DNA of 40,358 nucleotides from Ignavibacteria bacterium GWC2_36_12 (GTDB lineage Bacteria; Bacteroidota; Ignavibacteria; Ignavibacteriales; Ignavibacteriaceae), in the NCBI GenBank assembly GCA_001802795.1, contig MGZZ01000003.1, positions 1 to 40,358 of the forward strand, given 5' to 3'. Each line of letters starts with the position of its first letter. Within the stretch, counting starts at the first letter, position 1. Positions 10,801 through 17,972 of this stretch are shown in pieces. The notes under the pieces were generated by a model that was given only the letters and a program-made list of their open reading frames with translations, ran no database searches and was not told the DNA's origin. Position numbers and translations under genes: made by a program.

Positions 10801-11008
10801 CAATCCTCAAACACGTCCATTCTATTACGAAACTGCTACGGGCAGGTATATGCAGTATGTTAGCGGCAATTGGCAAGAAGTAAATAAAGATAAACTCGAT
10901 CAAGTACTGGAGGATAAGGCGTATATAGATATGCCTAATAACACTTCCTTCAACTTTTTGAACCCAAGACAAATTTTCTTTGGAATTAATTTATCATTCA
11001 AATTATAA
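7808..11008 (+). CDS. TonB-dependent receptor with CarboxypepD_reg N-terminal domain (TBDR2)
   Basis: 1066-residue outer-membrane transporter, paralogue of TBDR1. ATG at 7808 follows AAAAGGAG. Order: signal peptide ending near 'NILFA' (about 25), CarboxypepD_reg domain ('GEPLPGVNVIVEG', about 28-110), plug ('FIVRGGQSDELLYQIDGV', 'AEYGQVRSGIINIVTKEG'), barrel, and terminal strand 'IFFGINLSFKL'. Just before the last strand both paralogues carry a conserved segment ('SLHLPKSDAY' and 'GDYRE') of roughly 100 residues, which should form a long loop. It sits between a symporter and an FN3-type secreted protein. No SusD partner follows. The plug is more compact than that of TBDR1. Confidence 0.93.
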   Translation: MPSGKCRIIRLCVIIILSISNILFAGTTGKITGRILDKDTGEPLPGVNVIVEGTTLGSTTDIDGYYVILQVPPGSYNVVASMVGYAKVIVYGVRVHIDQTSPVDIEMIEEAFEIEDITVVAERNIVKKDVSTSVAAISPDEIEALPVTSIGDIVSLQAGVEEGFIVRGGQSDELLYQIDGVTLRDPANNKPITTVALSSIQEVSIERGGFNAEYGQVRSGIINIVTKEGDYSAYHGSVQLKYSPATPKHFGMSVYDPNSMWNRPYLDDAVAWTGTENGAWDQYMQRQYPNFEGWNAISKRLLSDDNPNNDLSPYAAQRLWMWEHRRRPSTEAPDYNIDASFGGPVPFISKQLGNLRFFTSFRFEREMLLIPLSRDDYQEYNVSAKINSDIKNDMRLTLSGSYGKSYNVAINADDSQFNNNQFGVNGAQFWNPTDYLRTPLSIAQQLSDHRASRIYTESWYSPADVSHFTLSGKLTDFIAKSTFYEVSFEHVNRKYETGPLEERDLSKIYEIIPGYFVDEAPYGWSSSATAGIGDPDMFFGGHSAQMRDSSKTNSYTLKFDLSSQFTNEHLFKLGVEFAYFDLNLNYGKVSPAFDDINYVEEQWNPYRISAYIQDKIEMLGFIANIGLRMDLSNPNTEWVDVDPFDKSYFSGDYDESISYPTKKSDIDVAFSPRIGISHPITDNSKLYFNYGHFKQLPAYQEIFRLGRGGSGALSNFGDPNLIEAKTIAYELGYDHALFDLYLLQIQAFYRDISNVQAYTNYTSERKGIGYFKVTNDNYLDVRGVEVTLKKSIGDWIRGFVTFTYQVTTNGAFGSGRINDNPADQRIIDQTTQNVYQQKPVPQPRSRASLTFLTPHNYGADFGGIQLLSDWSLTILGDWRAGQYINYNPNQIRTISNIVQNVQTSDYLNIDFQLNKTFDFNSFSVMFFIDVRNFLNTKRLSGASFYDARDQQFYMESLHLPKSDAYNNIPGDDRVGDYREDGVEFQPIIYDYSTIQHVSNPQTRPFYYETATGRYMQYVSGNWQEVNKDKLDQVLEDKAYIDMPNNTSFNFLNPRQIFFGINLSFKL

Positions 11009-11041
11009 TAACGAATTGTGACAAACAAAGGAAATAATCAA

Positions 11042-13543
11042 ATGATTATAAAAAATTTAAATAGAGTAATAACTGCCCTGTTTCTTTGCTGTGCTTCTAT
11101 CATCCTGAACCCCGGTTTGCTGTTTGCTCAAGCCGGTGTTCAAGGTACCCAGCAGAATGTAATAAAATGGATGTGGGTAGGAGGATTACGTTCCTGGTTT
11201 TCAAATTCTGGATCAGAAGGTGAGTATTTTAGGCGTGATAGAACTACCTACGTAGCGCAGGATCAGATTGACGGAATGTTATACCCGGGCGAATATAACA
11301 ACAGGATGAAGGGAGTGAAAATTTCTAAAGCATTTTGGCTGGGAACTACTAATTTTCTCGATCCGGTTTCAAATGTTCTTTATCCCCATAAAATTATAAG
11401 TGCGGGGCCTGCGGGGGTATATATGGGCACAGAGATAATTGCAGAGGAATCATTCGGCAATGTAGGTATAAAAATGCTAGGTAAATTTGATCATCCCAAC
11501 GTATACGTAGATAATACTAATTCTTCCGTAATCGAATTTAATGATGAAGTAGATGAAATAGACGATGCCTTGCCATCAGACAGGATGCTGATAAGTAAAT
11601 TTCATACGAGTATAGGAATAACTGTAACAAGAAAAATTATTGCATTTTCGCAGCAATACCACGATAATTACTATATTTATGAATACACACTAAAAAATAC
11701 AGGAATCATAGATAGAAGCGGCGAACAAAAGATAAATAAAACCCTTACCGGAGTAGTATTTTATCTGCTCGGCAGATATTCCTTCGCCGGTGAATCGTAT
11801 ACAGGTACTGGAGTAGGCGACTGGTTTCCCGCGGGATCTTCTTGGGGTAGAAATACATTAATCGACCACGTGGGGCAGGATGAGAGTCATCTGTTGGCTC
11901 CACCGAACGATTTCCAAGCCATGTTGACTTATTATGGACCTCATTCAAGTACTCTATTCGGAAGTCCGTTAAGCGATATTGGACTTCCAGGTCCAAGAGC
12001 TACAAACGTATTGACTCTTGCAGGAACTCAATTTTCCGGAATTGTTTTACTGCATGCAGATAAAGCACCGGGTGATACGACGCATGACAAATCCAAACTT
12101 ATTTCAACAGTATCTGTAGGCGCCGATGCTACAAGAGATATAACTAATTCCCCAGGCTTTCAATATAACCAGGCTACTATGACGAGGAAATACCTCGAGT
12201 ATATGACCGCCGGACATCCCAATCAAACTCTGGCTGAACAAGTTGGAAAAGACCCTGTAACAGGCTGGCCAAATGCTTATGCTAATACATTTGGTACTGA
12301 TCCAGGAGGCTCTATTGCAACTCAGGGTTTCGGTACTTATGATCTCGCCCCTGGAGATAGTGTGCGTATAGTAGTTGCAGACGTCGTTGCAGGGATCAGC
12401 CGCAATAAAATTTTAGAGGTTGCCGAAAATTGGTTCACTAATAACACTTCAGAATTTGTTTTGCCACAGGGTTATAAAAATGGAACTACTACTACAGATC
12501 GCGATGAATACAAAAACGCATGGGTATTTTCTGGTAAAGATTCTTTGTTCCAGTCTTTCAGGAGAGCAATTGCAACCTATAACAACAACTACAATATACA
12601 ACAGCCACCACCACCACCGGATAATTTTGAGGTTAATTCTGGAGGAGACAGAATAAGACTTTCCTGGTCTAGCAACGCAGAATCCTGGCCAAATTTTGAT
12701 GGATACAGAGTATATAGAGCCGAAGGACGAAATGATACAGTATTTACGCAAATTTTTGAATGCAGCAAAAATAATGTTGTAAATTCTTATGATGACAAAA
12801 ATGCAATCCGTGGATTTAATTATTACTACTATGTACAAACAAAAGATAATGGTTCAACGAATGATATTGAGCCTGGAGTTCCCCTTGTTAGCAGCAAATA
12901 TTATACAATGACCTCCAATCCGGCGTACTTGACCAGGCCGGCAGGTGTTACATTAACAACGGTTGCACGAGATACTTTTTATACAGGTGATGGTTTAACA
13001 ACTGAGTTTATTTTACCTATGTCTGTTGCAGACACCAGTGGTACTGTTATACACGGCTTATCAATAAACGTAAACGGTGTTAAACAAATTCCTGCCTCAT
13101 ACAGTGTCACTTTCGATACATTGAGATTTATTAAGGCCCCACTTGGCACTATTGAAGTAAAAGTTATTTCTCCTACTGAAGAAAGAAGCTATAAACTTTC
13201 GGAAATTAGAATAGTTCCTAACCCATACAATCTGAAAGCAAGAAACATACAGTTTGGTGAGAATGACCAAACTACACTAGATAGATTAGCTTTTTATAAT
13301 CTTCCACCAGTTTGTAGAATAAAAATTTATACCGAAACAGGCGACTTAATAGAGACCATTGAGCACACCAATGGCAGCGGGGATGATTACTGGCATTCCC
13401 TCACCTCTTCAAGGCAAATTGTAGTTAGCGGGTTATACATTGCCTATTTTGAAGTTACTGAAGATTATAGTGATGATATCACAGGCGAGTTTCTCTATCG
13501 AAAAGGTGATAGTATTTTCAAAAAATTTGTAATAATAAGATAA
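11042..13543 (+). CDS. Secreted FN3-containing protein, TBDR partner candidate
   Basis: 833 residues. I choose ATG 11042 over the track's GTG 11018 because AAAGGA lies 9 bases upstream and the protein then opens directly with a signal peptide ('MIIKNLNRVITALFLCC' ... 'LLFAQ'). The N-terminal ~500 residues belong to no family I recognise, though 'WMWVGGLRSWFSNSGSEGE' looks like a conserved block. A run of five prolines leads into a fibronectin type III domain at about 522-640. The C-terminus (about 720-833: 'IRIVPNPYNLKARN' ... 'FKKFVIIR') resembles a FlgD-like or degenerate T9SS sorting domain. Its paralogue at the left edge also follows a TBDR, so the TBDR-FN3 pairing has been kept through duplication. 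A surface glycan-binding role replacing SusD is inference. Confidence 0.85.
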   Translation: MIIKNLNRVITALFLCCASIILNPGLLFAQAGVQGTQQNVIKWMWVGGLRSWFSNSGSEGEYFRRDRTTYVAQDQIDGMLYPGEYNNRMKGVKISKAFWLGTTNFLDPVSNVLYPHKIISAGPAGVYMGTEIIAEESFGNVGIKMLGKFDHPNVYVDNTNSSVIEFNDEVDEIDDALPSDRMLISKFHTSIGITVTRKIIAFSQQYHDNYYIYEYTLKNTGIIDRSGEQKINKTLTGVVFYLLGRYSFAGESYTGTGVGDWFPAGSSWGRNTLIDHVGQDESHLLAPPNDFQAMLTYYGPHSSTLFGSPLSDIGLPGPRATNVLTLAGTQFSGIVLLHADKAPGDTTHDKSKLISTVSVGADATRDITNSPGFQYNQATMTRKYLEYMTAGHPNQTLAEQVGKDPVTGWPNAYANTFGTDPGGSIATQGFGTYDLAPGDSVRIVVADVVAGISRNKILEVAENWFTNNTSEFVLPQGYKNGTTTTDRDEYKNAWVFSGKDSLFQSFRRAIATYNNNYNIQQPPPPPDNFEVNSGGDRIRLSWSSNAESWPNFDGYRVYRAEGRNDTVFTQIFECSKNNVVNSYDDKNAIRGFNYYYYVQTKDNGSTNDIEPGVPLVSSKYYTMTSNPAYLTRPAGVTLTTVARDTFYTGDGLTTEFILPMSVADTSGTVIHGLSINVNGVKQIPASYSVTFDTLRFIKAPLGTIEVKVISPTEERSYKLSEIRIVPNPYNLKARNIQFGENDQTTLDRLAFYNLPPVCRIKIYTETGDLIETIEHTNGSGDDYWHSLTSSRQIVVSGLYIAYFEVTEDYSDDITGEFLYRKGDSIFKKFVIIR

Positions 13544-13552
13544 TTTTTAACC

Positions 13553-13578
13553 CCTGACCTGAACGAAACACAGGCAGG
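13553..13578 (+). other. Imperfect intercistronic stem-loop
   Basis: CCTG-A-CCTG (13553-13561) pairs with CAGGCAGG (13571-13578) around a 9-base loop, with one bulged A. No T-run follows, so it is unlikely to terminate. It could be an mRNA processing or stability element between the FN3 gene and the PorV/PorQ gene. Confidence 0.3.
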
Positions 13579-13618
13579 TAACTATCAAAAGAGTGTGTAT
13601 TGAAAAGGAGAATAAAAA

Positions 13619-14617
13619 GTGAAATGCTTACATAAATTATACTTAACAGCTTTAGTTCTGGGATTGGCTGCATCCACATCATTCAGCCAGACAAAATTAG
13701 CTCAGACGGGCTTTAATTTTCTAAGTATATCCTCCGATGCAAAATCCAGCGCGATGGGTGATGCTGTAAATTCTTTGTCTGGCTTTTCAGGGGCTATGGC
13801 TCACAACCCGGCTTCTATGGCTGAAATGCCGAATTTGCTCGGTGCTACTTTTAGTATAAATAAATGGATAGCGGATATTAATTACCTATCGGCAAGTTTT
13901 ATACTCTCACCTTACTCCGGCGATTATGGCACAATTGGTTTAAGCTTTCAATCGGTTGATTATGGCGATCTGGAAGGAACTGTTGTCGACAGAACTAATC
14001 CAAATGGTTATTCCGAAACGGAAATTTTCAGTCCCTCGGCTTTTGCAATAGGAGTTGGGTATGCTAAAATGATCAGCCAGCAGTTTGGCGTAGGTGCCCA
14101 GATTAAATATGCACGCCAGGAACTTGGTGAAAGCTCTTTTATGACTGAAGAAGGAGATGTAACATCAAAGAAGAATAAAGCAGATGCCGTTGCATTTGAT
14201 TTCGGTACTATTTATAAAACCGGCATTAAGAGCATTGCATTTGGAATGTCGGTAACAAATTTTTCGAAGGAAATAAAATATGAAGAAGAAGGTTTCCAGC
14301 TACCTTTACTTTTCACAATCGGTATTTCTGCGAATGTTTTTGATTTCTTCGATATGCCGGCTATAAATCAGGATTTGATGTTATCTGTTGACTGGACTCA
14401 TCCACGGTCTCATCCGGAACAGATAAAAATAGGATTAGAATATAAAGTCTTTGACGCATTTTCCCTAAGAGGCGGCTATATTGGCGGAAATGATGAAAAT
14501 GATTTCACATTTGGAGCGGGTGTATCTTACTTCGGAGTTGAATTTGATTATGCTTATACTCCTTTCGGAGTGTTTAACGAAGTTCAAAGATTTACAGCAC
14601 GTCTTTCATTGTTATAG
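13619..14617 (+). CDS. PorV/PorQ-family outer-membrane protein
   Basis: 332 residues. GTG start at 13619 with AAAAGGAG about 9 bases upstream. A signal peptide (about 1-24, 'MKCLHKLYLTALVLGLAAST') precedes 'GFNFLSISSDAKSSAMGDA' and 'AMAHNPASMAEM', which are characteristic of the PorV/PorQ family of FadL-like barrels. The rest shows alternating amphipathic strands ending in 'FTARLSLL'. In T9SS organisms PorV shuttles CTD-bearing cargo and PorQ is an accessory outer-membrane component. Position inside this sugar operon rather than with core por genes suggests a dedicated family member serving the secreted or surface proteins encoded here (inference). A general outer-membrane porin is the alternative. 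Confidence 0.85.
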   Translation: MKCLHKLYLTALVLGLAASTSFSQTKLAQTGFNFLSISSDAKSSAMGDAVNSLSGFSGAMAHNPASMAEMPNLLGATFSINKWIADINYLSASFILSPYSGDYGTIGLSFQSVDYGDLEGTVVDRTNPNGYSETEIFSPSAFAIGVGYAKMISQQFGVGAQIKYARQELGESSFMTEEGDVTSKKNKADAVAFDFGTIYKTGIKSIAFGMSVTNFSKEIKYEEEGFQLPLLFTIGISANVFDFFDMPAINQDLMLSVDWTHPRSHPEQIKIGLEYKVFDAFSLRGGYIGGNDENDFTFGAGVSYFGVEFDYAYTPFGVFNEVQRFTARLSLL

Positions 14618-14633
14618 AATAAAGGGTATAAAC

Positions 14634-16001
14634 ATGAAAAACAGTAACACATTAATTCATTCAGTTAAAACTTCCGGAATATACAAAATAGTTCTACACT
14701 GTAGTTTAATTTTTTGTACTATCATTACTCTGAATAGCTGTGTCAATTTCGAGGAACCGGGTATAATATATGAGCCTTCATTCCAAAGAACCAGCAATCC
14801 GACTATTACAGGAGTTACGCCCGAAGGGATAGCATTAGGCGGTGTAAGAGAGATTACTATTTCAGGTCAAAATCTGGGAGTGAAGAATGGTTCGGATACA
14901 GATTGGGTTTATGTAGGAGGCAGACAGGCAGTTATTAAAGAAATAATCGGGGATCAGACAATCGTAGTATATAGACCTCAATTGCCTAATAGTAATTACG
15001 ATACAAAAATTTATATCAGTGTTACAGCTCCGAAAGCTATCGATACATCAGCTAACGCTGAGTATATGGTTGAGTCACCTGGAGAAACTGTTGGAGACTA
15101 CGGTACAGCTTTCAGTAGTTATCCTATTACTGCCGTTGATTTTGACAACGATGATAATATTTATTTAATAACTGCTTCTACATCCAGCAGATCAGTTTGG
15201 AGAAATGATCCTTCCGGTGTTTCTTTAACTCAAATGACAGGAAATTTCTCTCCTTCATCTGCTTTTAGCATAATTACAGATGCAAAATTTGGACCCGGGC
15301 AGATAGGTTACAACCTTTATGTGGCTAATGGAACAACTACTATTTACAGGCAGCGTGTCGATTCAGTTGTTACTGGTACAATAAGGCCCGAAGCGGTTGA
15401 CACACTACCGGCGGCAGTTAGTAAACTAGATGTTGATGAAAACGGTAATGTATATACAGCCGGCAGCGAGGGAGTTTTTATGACAAATTTAAGTGATGGC
15501 ACCACTTCTCAAAATCTCGGCTACGAAGGAACTCCGAATCTTATTGGCATTCGAACGTATTACGAAAGTAATAACGGCTATCTGTATATTGCAGATACTC
15601 TTAATATATGGCGAAGCCAGATTAACCCTGATGGATCGTTAAGTGGAAAGGAATCTATAGTAAACCTTAACAGTATACCGGATCTCAGTAGTACTTATAT
15701 AAGCTCATTTACTATAGATGAAAATGGAAGTATCTACCTTTGTTTAAGAAACCATCCGACTCATTCGATATTTTTCAGAGAGAACGATGGTTCGATTACT
15801 CCCTATTATTATGAAAATATCCTGCCAAACTCTGTTGATTTACTGGTTTGGGGTAGAGACAGATATCTTTATTTAATAAGCTCGATATTAGGCCCTGATG
15901 GAGTTAGAGTTACAAGGTCACCATACGCTTCAGGCAGAGTTTTCAGAATGGCATTAGATAAAAACGGAGCTCCCTATCAGGGGAGAAAATTTTTACAATA
16001 A
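14634..16001 (+). CDS. IPT/TIG-domain lipoprotein with NHL/beta-propeller-like repeats
   Basis: 455 residues from ATG 14634, 16 bp after the PorV/PorQ gene. The track's upstream start at 14481 lies inside that gene and is rejected. The N-terminus ends in a lipobox ('TLNSC', Cys about residue 37), so this is a lipoprotein. An IPT/TIG immunoglobulin-like domain follows ('NPTITGVTPEGIALGG', about 55-140). The rest has repeated 'D.DGN.Y' patterns ('VDENGNVYTAGSEGVF', 'IDENGSIYLCL') typical of NHL/SMP-30-like beta-propellers. IPT-type lipoproteins serve as surface glycan-binding proteins in Bacteroidota polysaccharide loci; the same role is inferred here. Surface orientation cannot be told from sequence. 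Confidence 0.82.
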   Translation: MKNSNTLIHSVKTSGIYKIVLHCSLIFCTIITLNSCVNFEEPGIIYEPSFQRTSNPTITGVTPEGIALGGVREITISGQNLGVKNGSDTDWVYVGGRQAVIKEIIGDQTIVVYRPQLPNSNYDTKIYISVTAPKAIDTSANAEYMVESPGETVGDYGTAFSSYPITAVDFDNDDNIYLITASTSSRSVWRNDPSGVSLTQMTGNFSPSSAFSIITDAKFGPGQIGYNLYVANGTTTIYRQRVDSVVTGTIRPEAVDTLPAAVSKLDVDENGNVYTAGSEGVFMTNLSDGTTSQNLGYEGTPNLIGIRTYYESNNGYLYIADTLNIWRSQINPDGSLSGKESIVNLNSIPDLSSTYISSFTIDENGSIYLCLRNHPTHSIFFRENDGSITPYYYENILPNSVDLLVWGRDRYLYLISSILGPDGVRVTRSPYASGRVFRMALDKNGAPYQGRKFLQ

Positions 16002-16125
16002 TAAATATTGTTTATTACTTAAAAGGCATCGTTAGAGAAAGGAGGTTCTTAGAAAAATTATAAATATTTTCTAAATGTTCTAAATCATCTTAATTCAAAT
16101 TATTTAAACTAATTAGGAGGTAGAC

Positions 16126-17895
16126 ATGACAGTCAGAAAAACCTTACTATTGATATCTTGTCTGGTTTTTGTTGCTGGTACTGCTCAAGCCCAGTTGTCG
16201 AAAGTAGTTTCAGACAGCATATATCAGATCCCTAAAACAACAGTTGCTCCTGTAATTGATGGAGTAATTGATGACGTTTGGAAAACCCTTGACTGGAATT
16301 TCCAAAGGACATATGTTGTTGATAATGACGCAACTCCGCCTGATGATCGCACCGATCTTACAGGAATGAGCAAAGCATTGTGGGATGATGATAATCTATA
16401 CATATTGTTCTATACACAGGATGACGATATCCAGGATAATCCCACTGTTGTAGGACAAACCTGGAATAAAGATGCCGTTGAGATTTATATTGATGGCGAT
16501 AACAGCAAAGTTGCAGATAACACCGGATGCGATCCTGGCGGCGGAAGATGCCCGGATGACCATCAGATGACTATACCTCATGAATTTATAGATATTGAAG
16601 CTGATACAGTAGATGGTATTGGTTTAGACGCTTCCGTAGATCTTACGGGTATTGAATTCAAAATTGCCGAAGTTGATGGTGAAGCCGGTTTAGGCGGCTG
16701 GCTGGTAGAAGTGAAACTCCCTCTTGAAAATCTCGGCGTACCCGCAATTGAGGGTTCACTGATTGGCTGGGAACTGCAGCAGGATGAATCGGATGCAGAT
16801 CACGCAGGTGCACGCGGTGATATGTCTAAATGGTGGAATGAAAGCAACAACTCATGGACAGATGCCAGTATTTGGGGAACCGCTGTTCTTAGTGGAAGGG
16901 TTGTAGATGAAGCGTACGAAATTGGAAAAGTTCCGGCTGGTACAACTATAACGATAGATGGAGTAATGGATCCTGTTTACTGGGGTGCCAATCCTGCTAC
17001 TATGAATGAATTCAGAGTAGGAGATCCTCCAACCGGTACTGAACCGGACAACATAGATGATGCCCTTTTAACAGCATATGTTCTATGGGATGATAATAAT
17101 ATTTATTATTTCATAGATGTTGTAGATGACGATATACAGGATAACCCCACTGTTGTAGGACAAACCTGGAATAAAGATGCAGTTGAGATTTATATCGATT
17201 CCGATAATAGCAAAGTGCCAGATAATACTGGATGCGATCCTGGAGGCGGAAGATGCCCGGATGATCATCAGATAACTATACCTCACGAATTCATTGGTTT
17301 TGAAGCTGATACAGTAGATGGACTCGGCTTTGATGCTTCTGTAGATCTTACAGGCGTTGAATTCAAAATTGTCAATAAAGAAGAAGGCGGCTGGTATTTA
17401 GAGTTGAAGATCCCTCTTGAGAATGTTGGCATTCCTGCTACAGAGGGTTCTTTATTAGGATTCGAACTGCAGCAGGATGAATCTGATGCAGATGATGCCG
17501 GCGCCCGTGGAAGTATGGAGAAATGGTGGAATTTATCCAACAACTCCTGGACAGATGCCAGCATTTGGGGAACTGCAAGGCTTGGCGGAGAGGTTACTGT
17601 TGGAGTTAGAGAAAAACCATCACCGGTTCCAACAAAATTCGAGCTTTCTCAAAACTATCCTAATCCGTTCAACCCAGGTACAAAAATAACTTTCAGTGTT
17701 ACTGAACCCGGTTTGGTTACTCTAAAAGTATTTAACCTGCTTGGAGAGGAAGTTGCCACACTCGTAAATGAACAACTTTCTACAAGTACTTATGAAGTTG
17801 ATTTTAATGCAGGTAATTTACCAAGTGGTGTATATCTCTACAGAGTGACTACAGGAAATACTTCTATCACTAAAAAGATGATGTTACTTAAGTAA
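16126..17895 (+). CDS. Tandem CBM9-like (DOMON) T9SS-secreted carbohydrate-binding protein
   Basis: 589 residues; ATG 16126 preceded by AGGAGG. Signal peptide cleaved after 'GTAQA' (residue 22). Two tandem CBM9-like domains (about 27-255 and 270-490) share long identical blocks, including 'DDDIQDNPTVVGQTWNKDAV', 'GCDPGGGRCPDDHQ', 'ELQQDESDAD' and 'SNNSWTDASIWGTA'. The C-terminus (about 500-589) is a full T9SS sorting domain ('LSQNYPNPFNPGTKI' ... 'KKMMLLK'). No catalytic domain is seen, so it probably binds rather than cuts. CBM9 modules of xylanases bind reducing ends of glycans. The paired cysteines in each copy could form a disulfide, and the acidic stretches suggest calcium sites. A strong terminator follows, which suits high expression of a surface protein. 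Confidence 0.9.
   Translation: MTVRKTLLLISCLVFVAGTAQAQLSKVVSDSIYQIPKTTVAPVIDGVIDDVWKTLDWNFQRTYVVDNDATPPDDRTDLTGMSKALWDDDNLYILFYTQDDDIQDNPTVVGQTWNKDAVEIYIDGDNSKVADNTGCDPGGGRCPDDHQMTIPHEFIDIEADTVDGIGLDASVDLTGIEFKIAEVDGEAGLGGWLVEVKLPLENLGVPAIEGSLIGWELQQDESDADHAGARGDMSKWWNESNNSWTDASIWGTAVLSGRVVDEAYEIGKVPAGTTITIDGVMDPVYWGANPATMNEFRVGDPPTGTEPDNIDDALLTAYVLWDDNNIYYFIDVVDDDIQDNPTVVGQTWNKDAVEIYIDSDNSKVPDNTGCDPGGGRCPDDHQITIPHEFIGFEADTVDGLGFDASVDLTGVEFKIVNKEEGGWYLELKIPLENVGIPATEGSLLGFELQQDESDADDAGARGSMEKWWNLSNNSWTDASIWGTARLGGEVTVGVREKPSPVPTKFELSQNYPNPFNPGTKITFSVTEPGLVTLKVFNLLGEEVATLVNEQLSTSTYEVDFNAGNLPSGVYLYRVTTGNTSITKKMMLLK
16381..16890 (+). repeat. Internal duplication copy 1 (CBM9-like domain)
   Basis: This stretch corresponds to 17086-17583 at an offset of 705 bp (693 bp after a 4-codon length difference). 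Stretches such as CCCACTGTTGTAGGACAAAC are identical in DNA, so the domain duplication is recent or kept similar by recombination. Confidence 0.85.
17086..17583 (+). repeat. Internal duplication copy 2 (CBM9-like domain)
   Basis: Second copy of the domain at 16381-16890. Most differences are synonymous or conservative, and the copy is 4 codons shorter where 'VDGEAGLGG' is replaced by a shorter loop. Confidence 0.85.
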
Positions 17896-17908
17896 TTAGC
17901 TGAAACCT

Positions 17909-17942
17909 AAAGCGTTTGTGGTTTTGACCACAAACGCTTTTT
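17909..17942 (+). terminator. Intrinsic terminator after the CBM9-like gene
   Basis: AAAGCGTTTGTGG and CCACAAACGCTTT form a perfect 13 bp stem around a 6-base loop, ending in a T-run. It starts 14 bp after the stop codon. The next gene begins only 31 bp later, so this is either a full stop or a partial read-through point within the plus-strand run. Confidence 0.9.
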
Positions 17943-17972
17943 ATTAACTACTGCAACTCGGAGCTCCTAAAA

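Noticed and set aside
12449-12838. 129-residue minus-strand ORF
   Set aside because: It is antisense to the FN3 domain of the 833-residue protein and has low-complexity runs (WWWW, VVVV) caused by the proline and asparagine codons opposite.
13553-13578. Terminator after the FN3 gene
   Set aside because: The stem is short and bulged with no following T-run; kept only as a possible processing hairpin.
14481-14633. Upstream extension of the IPT lipoprotein ORF
   Set aside because: It overlaps the end of the PorV/PorQ gene in another frame; ATG 14634 gives a clean lipoprotein signal.
16396-17286. Two similar minus-strand ORFs ('MRYSHLMVIRAS' and 'MRYSYLMIIRAS') that look like a paralogous pair
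   Set aside because: They are mirror shadows of the duplicated CBM9 domain; their similarity follows from the sense-strand repeat.
16381-17583. Possible mobile-element or transposon-related direct repeat
   Set aside because: The repeat is in frame, confined to two adjacent protein domains, and has no terminal inverted repeats or transposase; domain duplication explains it.
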